64,000 nucleotides of DNA from Chryseobacterium gleum (GTDB taxonomy: Bacteria > Bacteroidota > Bacteroidia > Flavobacteriales_F > PHOS-HE28). Position 1 is the stretch's first letter. Each line of letters opens with the position of its first letter. The notes under the pieces were generated by a model. That model was not told the DNA's origin. It searched no databases and saw only the letters and a list, made by a program, of their open reading frames with translations. Shown here one piece after another: positions 26,859-36,215 of the stretch. The stretch lies in assembly GCA_945872795.1 (NCBI GenBank), contig CAMCAZ010000011.1, positions 1-64,000 on the forward strand, written 5' to 3'. Both the position numbers and the translations under genes were made by a program.

Positions 26859-27377
26859 GTACCGACCTGTATGGTGGCACCATGGCCCGGACGGTTCTCC
26901 ATCGCCGATCGGCGGCGGAGCTCGTGCATCATTCAAGGCCAGTTCACCGGCGGGAAAGCCTTGTCATGCCGATGCACCCGGCGCGTACTGAGCAACGATG
27001 GTTCAGGACAGGTGCGCCGCAAACCTAGACGCGGCCATATCCCGGACACCGGTCATTAAAGTCACACTTGTCAACAGTTCCATGTGTGCTGATCATTGGA
27101 AAGCTGATGTGCAAGTGATGCTACCATGCAAGGCACCCCATCCCGATCAAGAGATCACTGGTCGACATAAAACGAACATCCATCGCAAGACCAACAGGAC
27201 CGATCATCGCGCCCCTGTCAGACCGCAATACGAATAGAGGGCTTACAGGTATGACACGCTCACGCACCGGAACATCATCGTTGACCCACATAGGGACCGG
27301 CCCAATGACGCCTTCGGCCATTTGCACATTGGTCATCGCCGATCGCGGAAAGGACCACCCGGTCACGGGTTGCGACA
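26859..27377. other. 519-base intergenic region without a convincing gene
   Basis: The stretch between the adhesin start and the stop of the DUF4197 gene. The part at about 27040-27260 is lower in GC. It should contain the promoter of the adhesin operon. An 85-codon GTG-started minus-strand frame (27121-27378) abuts the DUF4197 stop but has no domain, signal peptide or typical composition. I see no tRNA-like structure. Confidence 0.4.
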
Positions 27378-28109
27378 CTAGTTGGCCCCGAACACCTTCT
27401 TCAGCAGATCGCTGGTGCGGGCCATGGGATCCTTTCGGATGCGTCCCTCCTCCTCGGCGATCAGCACGAACAACCCTTGGATCGCCTTGTCGGTGACGTA
27501 CGCGTCGAGGTCGGGATCGACCGCCTTGCTACCTGTGAGCATGCCGGCCTTGTTGTACCCTTTGACCAAGGGGGTCCAGTAACTGGTGAGGGCCACCTTC
27601 TGCGTCGCCTGCTCCACGATGGGTCGGAAGCGCTCAGTAAGCGATGCCGTGGTCTTGTCGCGGAGGTAGGTGGTGGCCGCCTGATCGCCGCCCTTCAGGA
27701 TCGCGAAGCCATCGCCCACGCTCATGCCCAGCACGGCGTCACGCAGCACGGGCAAAGCCTCCTTCGCCGCCTCCTCGGCCGCGCGGTTCATCGTCAGTTC
27801 GAACTCCTCCACCTGCTTCGTCATGCCGATGCCGTTCAAGGTGCTCTTCATCTTCTCGGCTTCCGGAGGAAAGGGGATCCGGAGCTTGTCGTTCTTCCAG
27901 AAGCCATCCGCAGCAGAGCCCTTCAACACCGACTGCTCCGCACCCTTGCCCAAAGCCTCCTTCAATCCGGCGATCACTTCATCGTTCGAAAGTCCGACAC
28001 CGCCCGTGCCCATCACCTTGTCACCGGCATCCTTCAGGACCTTGGGGAACTGGGCGTTGCTTGTGACAGCGAGACAAAGCATGGCGGTGGACAGCAGGAT
28101 GATGCGCAT
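27378..28109 (-). CDS. DUF4197 family secreted protein
   Basis: About 243 residues, started at MRIILLSTAMLCLAVTSNAQ, which is a signal peptide. The rest is helix-rich and matches DUF4197: LSNDEVIAGLKEALGKGAEQ, KNDKLRIPFPPEAEK, EFELTMNRAAEEAAKEALP, VGDGFAILKGGDQAATTYLR, KTTASLTERFRPIVEQATQK. The family is widespread in Gram-negative bacteria with no known activity. A periplasmic location is likely. It is a single gene, divergent from the barrel gene that starts at 28398. Confidence 0.85.
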   Translation of the reverse strand: MRIILLSTAMLCLAVTSNAQFPKVLKDAGDKVMGTGGVGLSNDEVIAGLKEALGKGAEQSVLKGSAADGFWKNDKLRIPFPPEAEKMKSTLNGIGMTKQVEEFELTMNRAAEEAAKEALPVLRDAVLGMSVGDGFAILKGGDQAATTYLRDKTTASLTERFRPIVEQATQKVALTSYWTPLVKGYNKAGMLTGSKAVDPDLDAYVTDKAIQGLFVLIAEEEGRIRKDPMARTSDLLKKVFGAN

Positions 28110-28397
28110 GAGGGATGAAGTGAAGTTGGTGTCCGGACAGGGCAATGACCATGCCGGAAGATCGGAGGTGCTGGCAAAGGTCATTCATCGGTAAGCGTGT
28201 CACTGAACACACGTGCCTCATCGCCGGCATCGCGCCCTCGGCACCCATCCATGACCGTTCAGTTGGGAACGGCAGCGTGCAGCATGAACCCAAAAACCGC
28301 ACGGCACGATGATCGCAACGCCCTCGACCCGCACTTGGTCGGCCCCCACATCGGTTCAGGCTGATCCCGCTGGTGGCGACCTTTACCGATTGAACAG

Positions 28398-29444
28398 ATG
28401 CTGCACACTGCACGGACCGTCCTTCTTCTGTGGTCGCTCGCTTTAACTGGCGCAGCATTGCTCGCTCAGCGTACATCACCGTTCCGAGTGCTCGGCGCGC
28501 TGGACTTCGGTGCAAGCCTGGCGCAAATGGACAGCACCCGGGGGGATGCATTCACCACCTGGCCGGGCGCGACCGTGGGGCTCGAACTGGGTGGCTCGTA
28601 CACCTACCGCCAGCGCGGGGGAGTGTCCCTGAGCGCTGCCATGATGCTGAACGGTTACAATTACGGCCAGGGTGACACGGAGTATGACGTGTATCATCTG
28701 GGACCACGAACTGATGTACGTGGTTGGTACCAGGTGCCTCTGGACAGACAGCTGGGCACCTCACTGCGCTTTGCGATGGGCTACGGCATCGCATACCGCT
28801 CCAACGAGGAATTGATAGCTCTGGAGCCCGGGTTCACGGCGGTGACCCGCGGCACGGATGGTCGAACACCCTACATCGCACCGGAGGTCGGAGTCACCAA
28901 GATGGAGGGTAGGCACCAGTTCGATCTGGCCCTTCGCTACGTGCGGCACCTGGAACGCAGCAGCAACATGAGCACCATCATCACCACGCCCACCGGCGGC
29001 GCATCCTACGCCTCGGCCACCGGTGATCATCTGGGCCTTGTGCTCCGTTTCCATTACGGTTTCAAGCGTCGCGCGGTGCAACCACCACCGGCCCCGGCGA
29101 TCGCCTACCAGGAGCGAAGCATCGATACGGTCACCACCCTCAGCACCACACGCGAACGCATCACATTGGAATTGTGGGACAATGCGGAGTACGATGGCGA
29201 CACCATCAGTGTGCTGCTCAATGGCGTTCCGGTATTGATCGACTTCGAATTGACCAAACGGCACCACCGCCTGAGGTTGGACCTGGTGCAGGGAGACAAC
29301 ACCGTGCTGGTGGTGGCCCACAACGAAGGGCGCGTTTCGCCCAACACGGCCAGTGCTTTTGTGCGCGCCGGAAACGGACGCCAGCAACTGTTGATCAAGA
29401 CCGGCGAGAAGCTGAACGCGGTGTTGGTGATCAGGAGGGAGTGA
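28398..29444 (+). CDS. Outer-membrane beta-barrel protein with a C-terminal beta domain
   Basis: 348 residues with signal peptide MLHTARTVLLLWSLALTGAALLAQ. Residues about 28-220 alternate polar and hydrophobic positions as in an eight- to ten-stranded barrel (LDFGASLAQ, ATVGLELGGSYTYRQRGGVS, LGLVLRFHYGFKRR). Residues about 245-348 form a separate beta domain (RITLELWDNAEYDGDTISVL, LDLVQGDNTVLVVAHNEG, NTASAFVRAGNG) also found at the C-terminus of other Bacteroidota outer-membrane proteins. The function is unknown; an outer-membrane location is inferred. No operon partner: the next gene faces it. Confidence 0.7.
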   Translation: MLHTARTVLLLWSLALTGAALLAQRTSPFRVLGALDFGASLAQMDSTRGDAFTTWPGATVGLELGGSYTYRQRGGVSLSAAMMLNGYNYGQGDTEYDVYHLGPRTDVRGWYQVPLDRQLGTSLRFAMGYGIAYRSNEELIALEPGFTAVTRGTDGRTPYIAPEVGVTKMEGRHQFDLALRYVRHLERSSNMSTIITTPTGGASYASATGDHLGLVLRFHYGFKRRAVQPPPAPAIAYQERSIDTVTTLSTTRERITLELWDNAEYDGDTISVLLNGVPVLIDFELTKRHHRLRLDLVQGDNTVLVVAHNEGRVSPNTASAFVRAGNGRQQLLIKTGEKLNAVLVIRRE

Positions 29445-29483
29445 GGGTGGCGGGGCAACACTTCGTTCGTCCCATTGCCAAGG

Positions 29484-30101
29484 TCAGGTAAACAAGGAGC
29501 GATGCACAACATGCGCACCCTCCTGCACATGTCGCAGGATATATCGCTCGTATTTGGTCAAATGCTCAGCACTGCGGACAACGTGATCGAAACTTTCTGT
29601 CTTCCAGAATGGACCGGTCGTATTCCGGATGCGATTGATCGCTTTCGCGGTATAGGACTTCCAACTATGGGTGATACTCGATAGGTCCATTCGAGGATAC
29701 GGTATCACAAGCACATGCACATGATTCCCGGCAATGGCGAAAGTACCAAGTCGGTAGCGCTCATTGTCGAACTTCAGCATGGTCTCCAATACCACGTTGA
29801 GCGCTTCCGGGTCGCGGAGTGCACAGGACCCTGAGCCTGCATCCAACCAGCGCTGCACGCGCTGATGGAATAGCCGATGGTGTTCACGCTGAGCTTCGTA
29901 TGGCAGGGTGATGATGTCCTGCATGCCGTACCTGGCGATCCACGCTTCACGATCCCTGGACAATGCATCGAGATGCACTTTCGGTAAACTATCAGCTTGG
30001 CGCCAAGTGACGAAATGCACTTTGCCCGGCTGCTTCCAATGTGGCCGATCACGGTACGTGATGGTCAGCTCAGCGCGCTTGTCGAAGAAGATGTCGTCCA
30101 T
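29484..30101 (-). mobile_element. REP-associated tyrosine transposase (RAYT, Y1/IS200-like)
   Basis: 205 residues. It has the Y1-transposase HUH motif (GNHVHVLVI) and, about 20 residues later, the helix with the candidate catalytic tyrosine (SWKSYTAKAINRI), then FWKTESFDHVVR and YERYILRHVQ, all typical of RAYT proteins. These single-copy transposase relatives nick and join at REP palindromes in the chromosome. A strong palindrome lies directly upstream of the ATG (30104-30129) and a related one at 30523-30541. The frame looks intact, so it may be active. No IS ends or target duplications were seen. Confidence 0.85.
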
Positions 30102-30445
30102 GTCCCCCCAGGCGCCCCGCCTGTGGGGGTGAATTTACGTGTCCGCATAAGTTCCCCGGGAACGGGGAACTGGATCGACAGGGACGATAACAGGGAAGCG
30201 TTGCACGTTCGCGGTATTGCCTCCACAGGCGCATCGCCTCTGGATCTTACGAGCACCGACCTACCCGATGCCCACATCGCCAAACAGACGAACAGGGTGA
30301 TCACGATCGCTCCGACAAAAAAGACACCATAGATACTTCCCTGCTCCAGCCAGTAGGAAACATCATGTTTAGTCACCAAGGAAAGGAACATAGCACCCGG
30401 ATATCGAATGGCCTTGACGAACAACTCCCAGATGAAGACCTCCAT
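30065..30445 (-). CDS. Small membrane protein, probably cut short by the RAYT/REP segment
   Basis: A 126-codon frame starting at ATG (MEVFIWELFVKAIRYPGAMF). The first about 60 residues look genuine: an amphipathic start and a clear membrane segment (YGVFFVGAIVITLFVCLAMW). After that the composition becomes low-complexity (RSRGDAP, TPTGGAPGGTWTTSSSTS) and the frame runs over the REP palindrome and into the transposase gene. I read this as the intact front of a membrane protein whose natural end was lost. The function is unknown. Confidence 0.35.
   Translation of the reverse strand: MEVFIWELFVKAIRYPGAMFLSLVTKHDVSYWLEQGSIYGVFFVGAIVITLFVCLAMWASGRSVLVRSRGDAPVEAIPRTCNASLLSSLSIQFPVPGELMRTRKFTPTGGAPGGTWTTSSSTSALS
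30104..30129 (-). repeat. REP-like palindrome at the RAYT start
   Basis: On the minus strand CCCCCACAGGCG, GGG loop, CGCCTGGGGGG: six plus five base pairs with a single bulged A. It ends two bases before the transposase ATG. Its core ACAGGCGGGGCGCCTG is repeated in the opposite orientation at 30524-30539. Confidence 0.6.
30151..30170. repeat. Perfect 7-bp hairpin near the RAYT
   Basis: GTTCCCC and GGGGAAC around a GGGAAC loop. It lies between the REP-like palindrome and the intact part of the small membrane ORF and may be part of the same repeat cluster. Confidence 0.4.
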
Positions 30446-30522
30446 CCTTTGAAAATCTTTAGGATAGCTCGCTGATCGAAATAGAGTTGTCCAAAGACAG
30501 AGCGCAGTTGGGCCTTCCGACC

Positions 30523-30541
30523 AACAGGCGGGGCGCCTGTT
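30523..30541. repeat. Second REP-like palindrome, three bases past odhB
   Basis: AACAGGCG, GGG loop, CGCCTGTT: a perfect 8-bp stem. Its 16-base core is the reverse complement of the core at 30109-30124. Being directly downstream of odhB it could also act as a transcript-end hairpin, though no T-tract follows. Confidence 0.55.
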
Positions 30542-30544
30542 AGT

Positions 30545-31783
30545 CTACAACCCCAACAACACCTCACCCGGATCCTTCCCGCCGAAGACCAGCTTGTTCG
30601 GGTCCTCGATCATCTCCTTCACCTTATAGAGGAAGCTCACGCTTTCCTTGCCGTCGATGATGCGGTGATCGTAGCTGAGGGCCACGTACATGATGGGACG
30701 GATCACCACCTGACCGTTCACGGCCACGGGGCGTTCCACGATGTTGTGCATGCCGAGGATCGCGCTCTGCGGCGGATTGAGGATCGGCGTGCTGAGCATG
30801 CTGCCGAACACACCACCGTTGGTGATCGTGAAGGTACCGCCGGTCATCTCGTCGATGCTCAGTTTGCCATCACGTGCCTTGATCGCGAGCTCCTTGATCT
30901 TCGCTTCGATCTCAGCCAGGGTCATCCGCTCAGCGTTGCGCACAACGGGCACCATCAGGCCTTTCGGACTGCTCACCGCGATGCCGATATCGGCGTAATC
31001 GAAGGTGATGATCTCCTCCCCGCTGATCTGGCCACCCACATTGGGATAGAGACGCAAGGCCTCGGTCACCGCTTTGGTGAAGAAGCTCATGAAGCCCAGG
31101 TTCACGCCCTTCTGCTCCTTGAACTTGTCCTTGTACTTGTCGCGCAGGGCCATCACGGCGCTCATGTCCACCTCGTTGAACGTGGTGAGCATGGCGGTCT
31201 GATTCTTCACGCTCACCAGTCGCTCGGCCACCTTCTTGCGCAGGGTGGTCATCTTTGCGCGACTGTCATTGCGGGTGCCGCCCCAACCGTTCATGACCAC
31301 GGCATCGGCACTTACACCTCCAGCGATGTAGGCTTCCACATCGCTCTTGGTGATGCGGCCGTTGGGGCCACTGCCCTTCACCTTGCCGGCATCCACGCCT
31401 TTCTCATCAAGCATGGCCTTGGCCACCGGTGTGGCGTGCGCAGCCGCCGTGGCAGTAGCAGGGGCAGCAGCAGGGGCAGGGGCAGCGGCGGGTTTCTTCG
31501 CCTCCTGCGCCTGCACCTGCGCCTTGGGCTTGGCCTCCGCCTTCACGCTCGTATCGATCTTCGCGACCACATCGCCCACGTTCACCGTAGCGTCGGCCTC
31601 GACCAGCAGTTCGATCTTTCCTTCCGCTTCGGCGCTCAGTTCCAGGGTGGCCTTGTCACTGTCGATCTCCGCGATCACCTGGTCCTTCTCCACCACGTCG
31701 CCGCTCTTCACAAGCCATTGTGCGATGCGCACTTCGCTGATGCTCTCTCCGGGACTGGGAACCTTTATATCGACAATTGCCAT
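30545..31783 (-). CDS. odhB: 2-oxoglutarate dehydrogenase E2, dihydrolipoyl succinyltransferase
   Basis: About 412 residues from [14 protein letters not shown] (also known as sucB). It transfers succinyl groups from E1 to CoA within the 2-oxoglutarate dehydrogenase complex of the TCA cycle. Order: one lipoyl domain with the modified lysine at about 44 ([14 protein letters not shown]); an alanine/proline-rich linker; the E1/E3-binding domain ([31 protein letters not shown]); and the catalytic domain with [16 protein letters not shown], holding the active histidine and aspartate. An ATG 18 bases upstream is less likely, as family members begin MxxVxVPxxGES. It follows odhA by 115 bases that hold a long inverted repeat. 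Confidence 0.95.
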   Translation of the reverse strand: MAIVDIKVPSPGESISEVRIAQWLVKSGDVVEKDQVIAEIDSDKATLELSAEAEGKIELLVEADATVNVGDVVAKIDTSVKAEAKPKAQVQAQEAKKPAAAPAPAAAPATATAAAHATPVAKAMLDEKGVDAGKVKGSGPNGRITKSDVEAYIAGGVSADAVVMNGWGGTRNDSRAKMTTLRKKVAERLVSVKNQTAMLTTFNEVDMSAVMALRDKYKDKFKEQKGVNLGFMSFFTKAVTEALRLYPNVGGQISGEEIITFDYADIGIAVSSPKGLMVPVVRNAERMTLAEIEAKIKELAIKARDGKLSIDEMTGGTFTITNGGVFGSMLSTPILNPPQSAILGMHNIVERPVAVNGQVVIRPIMYVALSYDHRIIDGKESVSFLYKVKEMIEDPNKLVFGGKDPGEVLLGL

Positions 31784-31797
31784 GGGGAGTGGTTTGT

Positions 31798-31898
31798 TCA
31801 AGACTCAATTCACAAGACACAAGTGTCAAGTGTCAAGGAGGGAGAGCTTGGTGAGTTACTTATGTCTTTGGTCTTGAGATTTGTGAATTGGGTCTTGT
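31798..31898. repeat. Long imperfect inverted repeat between odhA and odhB
   Basis: Two 25-base arms, 31799-31823 and 31873-31897, match in inverted orientation at 21 of 25 positions. They fill almost the entire spacer between the odhA stop and the odhB start. The loop holds AAGTGTC direct repeats. The local base composition is more AT-rich than the genes. It could attenuate, process or stabilise the transcript, or be a small mobile element. Confidence 0.6.
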
Positions 31899-34712
31899 TC
31901 AGGCTTTGACCTTCTTCGTTTGCTCTTTCGACCCGAGCGCAGTTGCGGATTTGGCGAAGGCCTGTTCGATGATGGCGATCTGCTGGTTCGCGCTGCGCTT
32001 GCTGCTGCCGGTGGCGGGTGCGCCGCTGGCCGGTCGGCTGATGCATTCGAAGGTGATGCCCAGTGCATCCTGCGCGTGCATGAGGATGTGCGGCCAGGCG
32101 CCCATGTTCTTCGGCTCCTCCTGCACCCACAGGTAGCGATCAGCCTTTCCGTACTTCTTGATCACCGCGCGCATCTGCTCGAAGGGCAGCGGATGGATCT
32201 GCTCGATGCGCACCAAGGCGGTGTCGGTGATGCCGTTCTTCTCGCGGTGTTCGGCCAGGTCGTAATGCACCTTGCCCTGCGTGAAGATCACGGTACGGAC
32301 CTTCTTCGCATCTGCGGCAGCATCGTCGATCAGCTCCTGGAAACTTCCTCTGGCCAGATCGTCCAGTTTGCTCACGCAGCGCGGGTGGCGCAACAAGCTC
32401 TTGGGACTGAACACCACCAAGGGCTTGCGGAAGTTCCATGCCAGTTGGCGGCGCAGCACGTGGAAGAAGTTCGCAGGTGTGGTGCAGTTCACCACCACCA
32501 TGTTCTCATCGGCGCAGCTGCTGAGGAAACGCTCCATGCGCGCACTGCTGTGCTCGGCGCCCTGGCCTTCATAGCCGTGGGGCAGCAGCAGGACGATCCC
32601 GTTCTGTGTGTTCCATTTCTCCTCGGCGCAGCACAGGTACTGATCGAGGATGATCTGCGCACCGTTCACGAAATCGCCGAACTGGGCCTCCCAGATCGTC
32701 AGCGTCTCAGGGTTCGTCAGCGCGTAGCCATATTCGAAACCGAGCACCGCGTATTCGCTCAGGAGGGAGTTGTAGATCTGCAGCAGCGCCTGTCCGTCCT
32801 GGATGTGCTTCAGGTGAATGAACTCCTCCTCACTGTCCTCCAACTTCACCACGGCGTGGCGGTGGCTGAAGGTGCCGCGTTCCACATCCTGACCGGTGAA
32901 ACGTACCGGATGACCCTCCACCAACAACGAACCATAGGCGAGCAGTTCGGCCATACCCCAGTCCAGGGTCTCGTCGGCCATCATCTTCTTGCGGTCGTTC
33001 AGGATCTTCTCCAGCTTGCTGAAGAACTTCTTCCCATCCGGATGCAACTCGGTGATCTTCTCCCCGATCATCTTCAGCACCTCCTTCTTCACACCGGTGT
33101 TCGGTGACCTCTGGAGATCCAACGGCTCCGCGCGCTTGAAACCTTTCCAGCGCTCGGCCATGAAGTTGGTGATGTGCCCCACACGGACCTGCTTGGCCTC
33201 GGCGAGCCGTTCATCGAGCATGGCGCTGAAGGAACGTTCCATCTCCTCGGCCATCTCGCGTGCTCCCTCCACACCACTGTCGATCAGTTTCTGCGTGTAG
33301 ATCTCGCGGGGATCGGGATGTTGGGCGATGGCCTTATAGAGCACGGGTTGGGTGAACTTCGGCTCGTCGCCCTCGTTGTGCCCGTGCTTCCGGTAGCACA
33401 GGATGTCCACCCAGATATCGGTGCCGTACTTCTGGCGGTAGTCCATCGCCAGCTTCATGGTGTAGGCCACGGCTTCCGCGTCATCGCCGTTCACATGGAA
33501 CACCGGGCATTGGGTCACCTTGGCCACGTCCGTGCAGTACGTGCTGGTGCGAGCGTCGATGTAGTTGGTGGTGAAGCCCACCTGGTTGTTCACCACGATG
33601 TGGATGGTACCCCCGACCTCGTAGGCCTTCAGTCCGGCCATTTGAGATACTTCATACACCACACCCTGTCCGGCCACGGCCGCATCACCATGGATGATGA
33701 TCGGCGCGGTGATGCCCTTGGCGAAATGGTCGTCGTGCTCGATGATGGCGCGGGAGATGCCCTGCATCACAGGACCCACGCTCTCCAGGTGGCTGGGGTT
33801 CGGGGCCAGGGTGAGGCGCACCTCCTTGCCGGTGTTGGTCTTCACCACGGAGCTGTAGCCCATATGGTACTTCACATCGCCCTCCACAAGCTGATCCTCG
33901 TAGTCCTTGCCTTCGAACTCGCTGAAGATCTGGTCGTAGCTCTTGCGCAGGGTGTTGGCCAGCACGTTCAAGCGACCGCGGTGCGCCATACCCAACACAT
34001 ACTCGGTGATGCCCAGTTCGGCACCATGTTCGATCACTGTATCCAAGGCAGGGATCAGCGCCTCGGCACCTTCGATGCTGAAGCGCTTGGCACCGATGAA
34101 CTTCTTGCCCAGGAACTTCTCGAAGACCACGGCCTCGTTCAGTTTCGCGAGGATCTCCTTCTTCTGGTCCAGGGTGAAATCGGGCACATTGCGCATACTT
34201 TCCATGCGCTGTTGCAGCCATTTCACCTTCTCCGGGTTGCGGATGAACGTGAACTCGGCACCGATGCTTTGGCAGTAGGTCTGCTGAAGCAGGGCCATGA
34301 TGTCGCGCAGCTTGGCAGGGCCGATGCCCACTTCATTCCCTGCGGTGAACACGGTGTCGAGGTCGGTCCCGCTCAATCCATAGGTCGGCAGGTCCAACGG
34401 TGGGCTATAGGTACGACGCTCGCGGACGGGGTTGGTCTTCGTGAACAGGTGCCCACGCTGGCGATAGGCGCTGATGAACTCCAGGACCTTGAACTCCTTC
34501 TGGAACCGCTCCTGCCCGCTCCCCGCCTTGGCGGAAGCTTGGGTCACGCTGGCCCCCGTGGTGCCATCCTCGTTCACAGCCTTGGCGAATTCGAAGCCCT
34601 CGAAGAATCGGGCCCAACCCGTCTCCACACTGGCGGGGTCCTTCTGGTATTGCTGGTAAAGGTCGTCCAGCCAGGCGCTGTCGACGTTGCTGAGGTAGGA
34701 ATACGTGTCCAT
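31899..34712 (-). CDS. odhA: 2-oxoglutarate dehydrogenase E1 component
   Basis: About 937 residues from MDTYSYLSNVDSAWLDDLYQ (also called sucA). It decarboxylates 2-oxoglutarate with thiamine diphosphate and passes the succinyl group to the lipoyl arm of odhB. Visible: the N-terminal E2-binding helix (WLDDLYQQYQKDPASVETGW); the ThDP region with GDAAVAGQGVVYE and NNQVGFTTN; HGYEGQGAEHSSARMERFL; and the C-terminal transketolase-like segment (VRTVIFTQGKVHYDL, WVQEEPKNMGAWPH). Length and motifs are those of the family. A TACCTTTG box sits 25 bases upstream of the chosen ATG. Confidence 0.95.
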   Translation of the reverse strand: MDTYSYLSNVDSAWLDDLYQQYQKDPASVETGWARFFEGFEFAKAVNEDGTTGASVTQASAKAGSGQERFQKEFKVLEFISAYRQRGHLFTKTNPVRERRTYSPPLDLPTYGLSGTDLDTVFTAGNEVGIGPAKLRDIMALLQQTYCQSIGAEFTFIRNPEKVKWLQQRMESMRNVPDFTLDQKKEILAKLNEAVVFEKFLGKKFIGAKRFSIEGAEALIPALDTVIEHGAELGITEYVLGMAHRGRLNVLANTLRKSYDQIFSEFEGKDYEDQLVEGDVKYHMGYSSVVKTNTGKEVRLTLAPNPSHLESVGPVMQGISRAIIEHDDHFAKGITAPIIIHGDAAVAGQGVVYEVSQMAGLKAYEVGGTIHIVVNNQVGFTTNYIDARTSTYCTDVAKVTQCPVFHVNGDDAEAVAYTMKLAMDYRQKYGTDIWVDILCYRKHGHNEGDEPKFTQPVLYKAIAQHPDPREIYTQKLIDSGVEGAREMAEEMERSFSAMLDERLAEAKQVRVGHITNFMAERWKGFKRAEPLDLQRSPNTGVKKEVLKMIGEKITELHPDGKKFFSKLEKILNDRKKMMADETLDWGMAELLAYGSLLVEGHPVRFTGQDVERGTFSHRHAVVKLEDSEEEFIHLKHIQDGQALLQIYNSLLSEYAVLGFEYGYALTNPETLTIWEAQFGDFVNGAQIILDQYLCCAEEKWNTQNGIVLLLPHGYEGQGAEHSSARMERFLSSCADENMVVVNCTTPANFFHVLRRQLAWNFRKPLVVFSPKSLLRHPRCVSKLDDLARGSFQELIDDAAADAKKVRTVIFTQGKVHYDLAEHREKNGITDTALVRIEQIHPLPFEQMRAVIKKYGKADRYLWVQEEPKNMGAWPHILMHAQDALGITFECISRPASGAPATGSSKRSANQQIAIIEQAFAKSATALGSKEQTKKVKA

Positions 34713-34736
34713 GGATGGGTTCCGGAGATCCTGATG

Positions 34737-34744
34737 CAAAGGTA
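34737..34744 (-). promoter_or_regulatory. Bacteroidota -7 box (TACCTTTG) of odhA
   Basis: An exact TAnnTTTG match on the minus strand, 25 bases upstream of the odhA ATG. A TTTG at -33 is not apparent. Confidence 0.5.
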
Positions 34745-34842
34745 GGTTTTGGGGAGTGCGTTGTACGGCGGTAAGAGGGACGGAGTTCGAGGGGCCCACC
34801 TCGCAAAATGGCCCCTTGCCATGGGTGCCGGAGCCGGGGGCC

Positions 34843-35217
34843 TCAGAAGCGCCCCGCGAAGCGCAGCCGCGTCAGCACCTTCTGCAGGGCCCGCAACACA
34901 CACTCGCCCGCCAGCGCATGCAGCCCACCGGAGGCCATGGTGCGGCGCAGGTGGGCCTCCGGGATGTCCACCCGGTACATGGCGGTCTGCAGGGCGATGA
35001 CGCTCTGGCGCTGCAGCGCTTCCAGGTGGGGCAGCACCTTGGTGCGCAGCATTTCGAAGGCCTGGTCCCCCACGGGAGGTTCGGGCAGTTCATCGTCGGT
35101 GAGCGCAAGGTCCTTGCGCAGTTGGGCCACCGTGCAGGCCAGCACCTCCGCGCGGTCCAGGAAGCGCTGCAATCCTTCGGACCCGGGTTTCGACAGTTCG
35201 TTGTTCACGCTGTTCAC
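34843..35217 (-). CDS. Hypothetical helical protein
   Basis: Around 124 residues if started at GTG (35217); TTG at 35238 and a GTG at 35208 are alternatives and no ATG is available. It is predicted to be almost entirely helical (NELSKPGSEGLQRFLDRAEV, LRTKVLPHLEALQRQSVIAL, LHALAGECVLRALQKVLTR) with no signal peptide or membrane segment. I do not recognise the family. Its coding look (regular helix periodicity, no low-complexity) supports a real gene. It lies upstream of odhA on the same strand, 130 bases away, and diverges from the gene at 35324. Confidence 0.55.
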   Translation of the reverse strand: MNSVNNELSKPGSEGLQRFLDRAEVLACTVAQLRKDLALTDDELPEPPVGDQAFEMLRTKVLPHLEALQRQSVIALQTAMYRVDIPEAHLRRTMASGGLHALAGECVLRALQKVLTRLRFAGRF

Positions 35218-35248
35218 AAGTGGACCAAAGGTCGGCAAGGGCTGGCAC

Positions 35249-35256
35249 TATTTTCG
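35249..35256 (+). promoter_or_regulatory. Probable -7 box (TATTTTCG)
   Basis: A near match to TAnnTTTG, about 67 bases upstream of the ATG at 35324. Confidence 0.35.
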
Positions 35257-35323
35257 CCGGGCACACGGAAGTCCGTTCGCGGCCTTCCATCCACCCCGAT
35301 CCCAACCTGTCATCGACCAGACC

Positions 35324-36199
35324 ATGCGTTCCCTCTTCACCCTGGCGCTTACCGCCCTCGTTGTTTCCGCCTCCGCCCAGTACGGCACCTTCAATGCCGC
35401 AGCCGTGAAGGCCTCCAAGGCCACCACGACCGTGGTCGTCCTGGACGGCGGCGACTCGCCCTACAACCGCACCCTCATGAACGCGGTGAAAAACCACTGG
35501 ACCTTCACCACCGAGGTGGAGTTCATCACCGTGGGCGACCTGGGCATGCAGCCCATCAGTCCGGAGAAGATCTACCTGCTGAAAACGGCCAAAGTGGACC
35601 CCGTGAAGTTCGAGGCCACCTTTCTCACCTTGGTGAAGGGCTGGAAGGCCAAGAAGGGCGAGATCCTCCAACAGAAGGACAACGCCTTCACGAACATTCC
35701 CTCGGAGCATGAACTGGCCTTCCTGATGATCGACGCCAAGGCCATCAATGAGAACCTGAACACGGGCATGCTGAACGTCTACGTGAAGCACCTCCAGGAC
35801 TACCTGAAGCAGGTGGAGAGCGGCAAGATCACGGACAAGGCCACCGCCGACCGCCTTTACGCCGGCCGCACCCGCCTGATCCGCGACACGGAACTCTGGA
35901 TCGGCAAGGAACACCTGGACAAGAGCCTGGTGGACATCGCGGCTGTGAAGGAGAGCTACACCGCACCGGTGAAACTGGCCGGGGTCGGCGAACTGATGGG
36001 TGTAGTGGAGGCGCAGGACCGGACCATCACCGTGAGCGACGTGCTGCTGACAGGCGAGTACAAGACGAAACATTGTTTCAAGCGCATCTTCAACGCCGGC
36101 ACGGGTGAACTGATGTACATGGGCGATGACGCCGCACTGGCCGGCAAGAAGGAAGGCCTGCTTTCACAGGACCTGCTGAACGTGATGCGGGCACGCTGA
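35324..36199 (+). CDS. Exported protein of unknown function
   Basis: 291 residues with signal peptide MRSLFTLALTALVVSASAQ. The frame is open upstream, but only this ATG gives a signal peptide. The mature part has a strand-helix pattern (TTTVVVLDGGDSPYNRTLMN, FTTEVEFITVGDLG) and near the C-terminus ITVSDVLLTGEYKTKHCFKR. There are no membrane segments, cysteine pairs or known catalytic motifs. I do not recognise the family; a periplasmic location is likely. A terminator follows the stop. Confidence 0.75.
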   Translation: MRSLFTLALTALVVSASAQYGTFNAAAVKASKATTTVVVLDGGDSPYNRTLMNAVKNHWTFTTEVEFITVGDLGMQPISPEKIYLLKTAKVDPVKFEATFLTLVKGWKAKKGEILQQKDNAFTNIPSEHELAFLMIDAKAINENLNTGMLNVYVKHLQDYLKQVESGKITDKATADRLYAGRTRLIRDTELWIGKEHLDKSLVDIAAVKESYTAPVKLAGVGELMGVVEAQDRTITVSDVLLTGEYKTKHCFKRIFNAGTGELMYMGDDAALAGKKEGLLSQDLLNVMRAR

Positions 36200-36215
36200 T
36201 AGGCGACCGTCCACC

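Noticed and set aside
27121-27378. 85-codon minus-strand frame behind the DUF4197 gene
   Set aside because: GTG start overlapping the DUF4197 stop region, no domain or signal; not supported as a gene.
33174-34745. 523-codon open frame on the plus strand
   Set aside because: Antisense to odhA, rich in HHDG-type sequence without family features.
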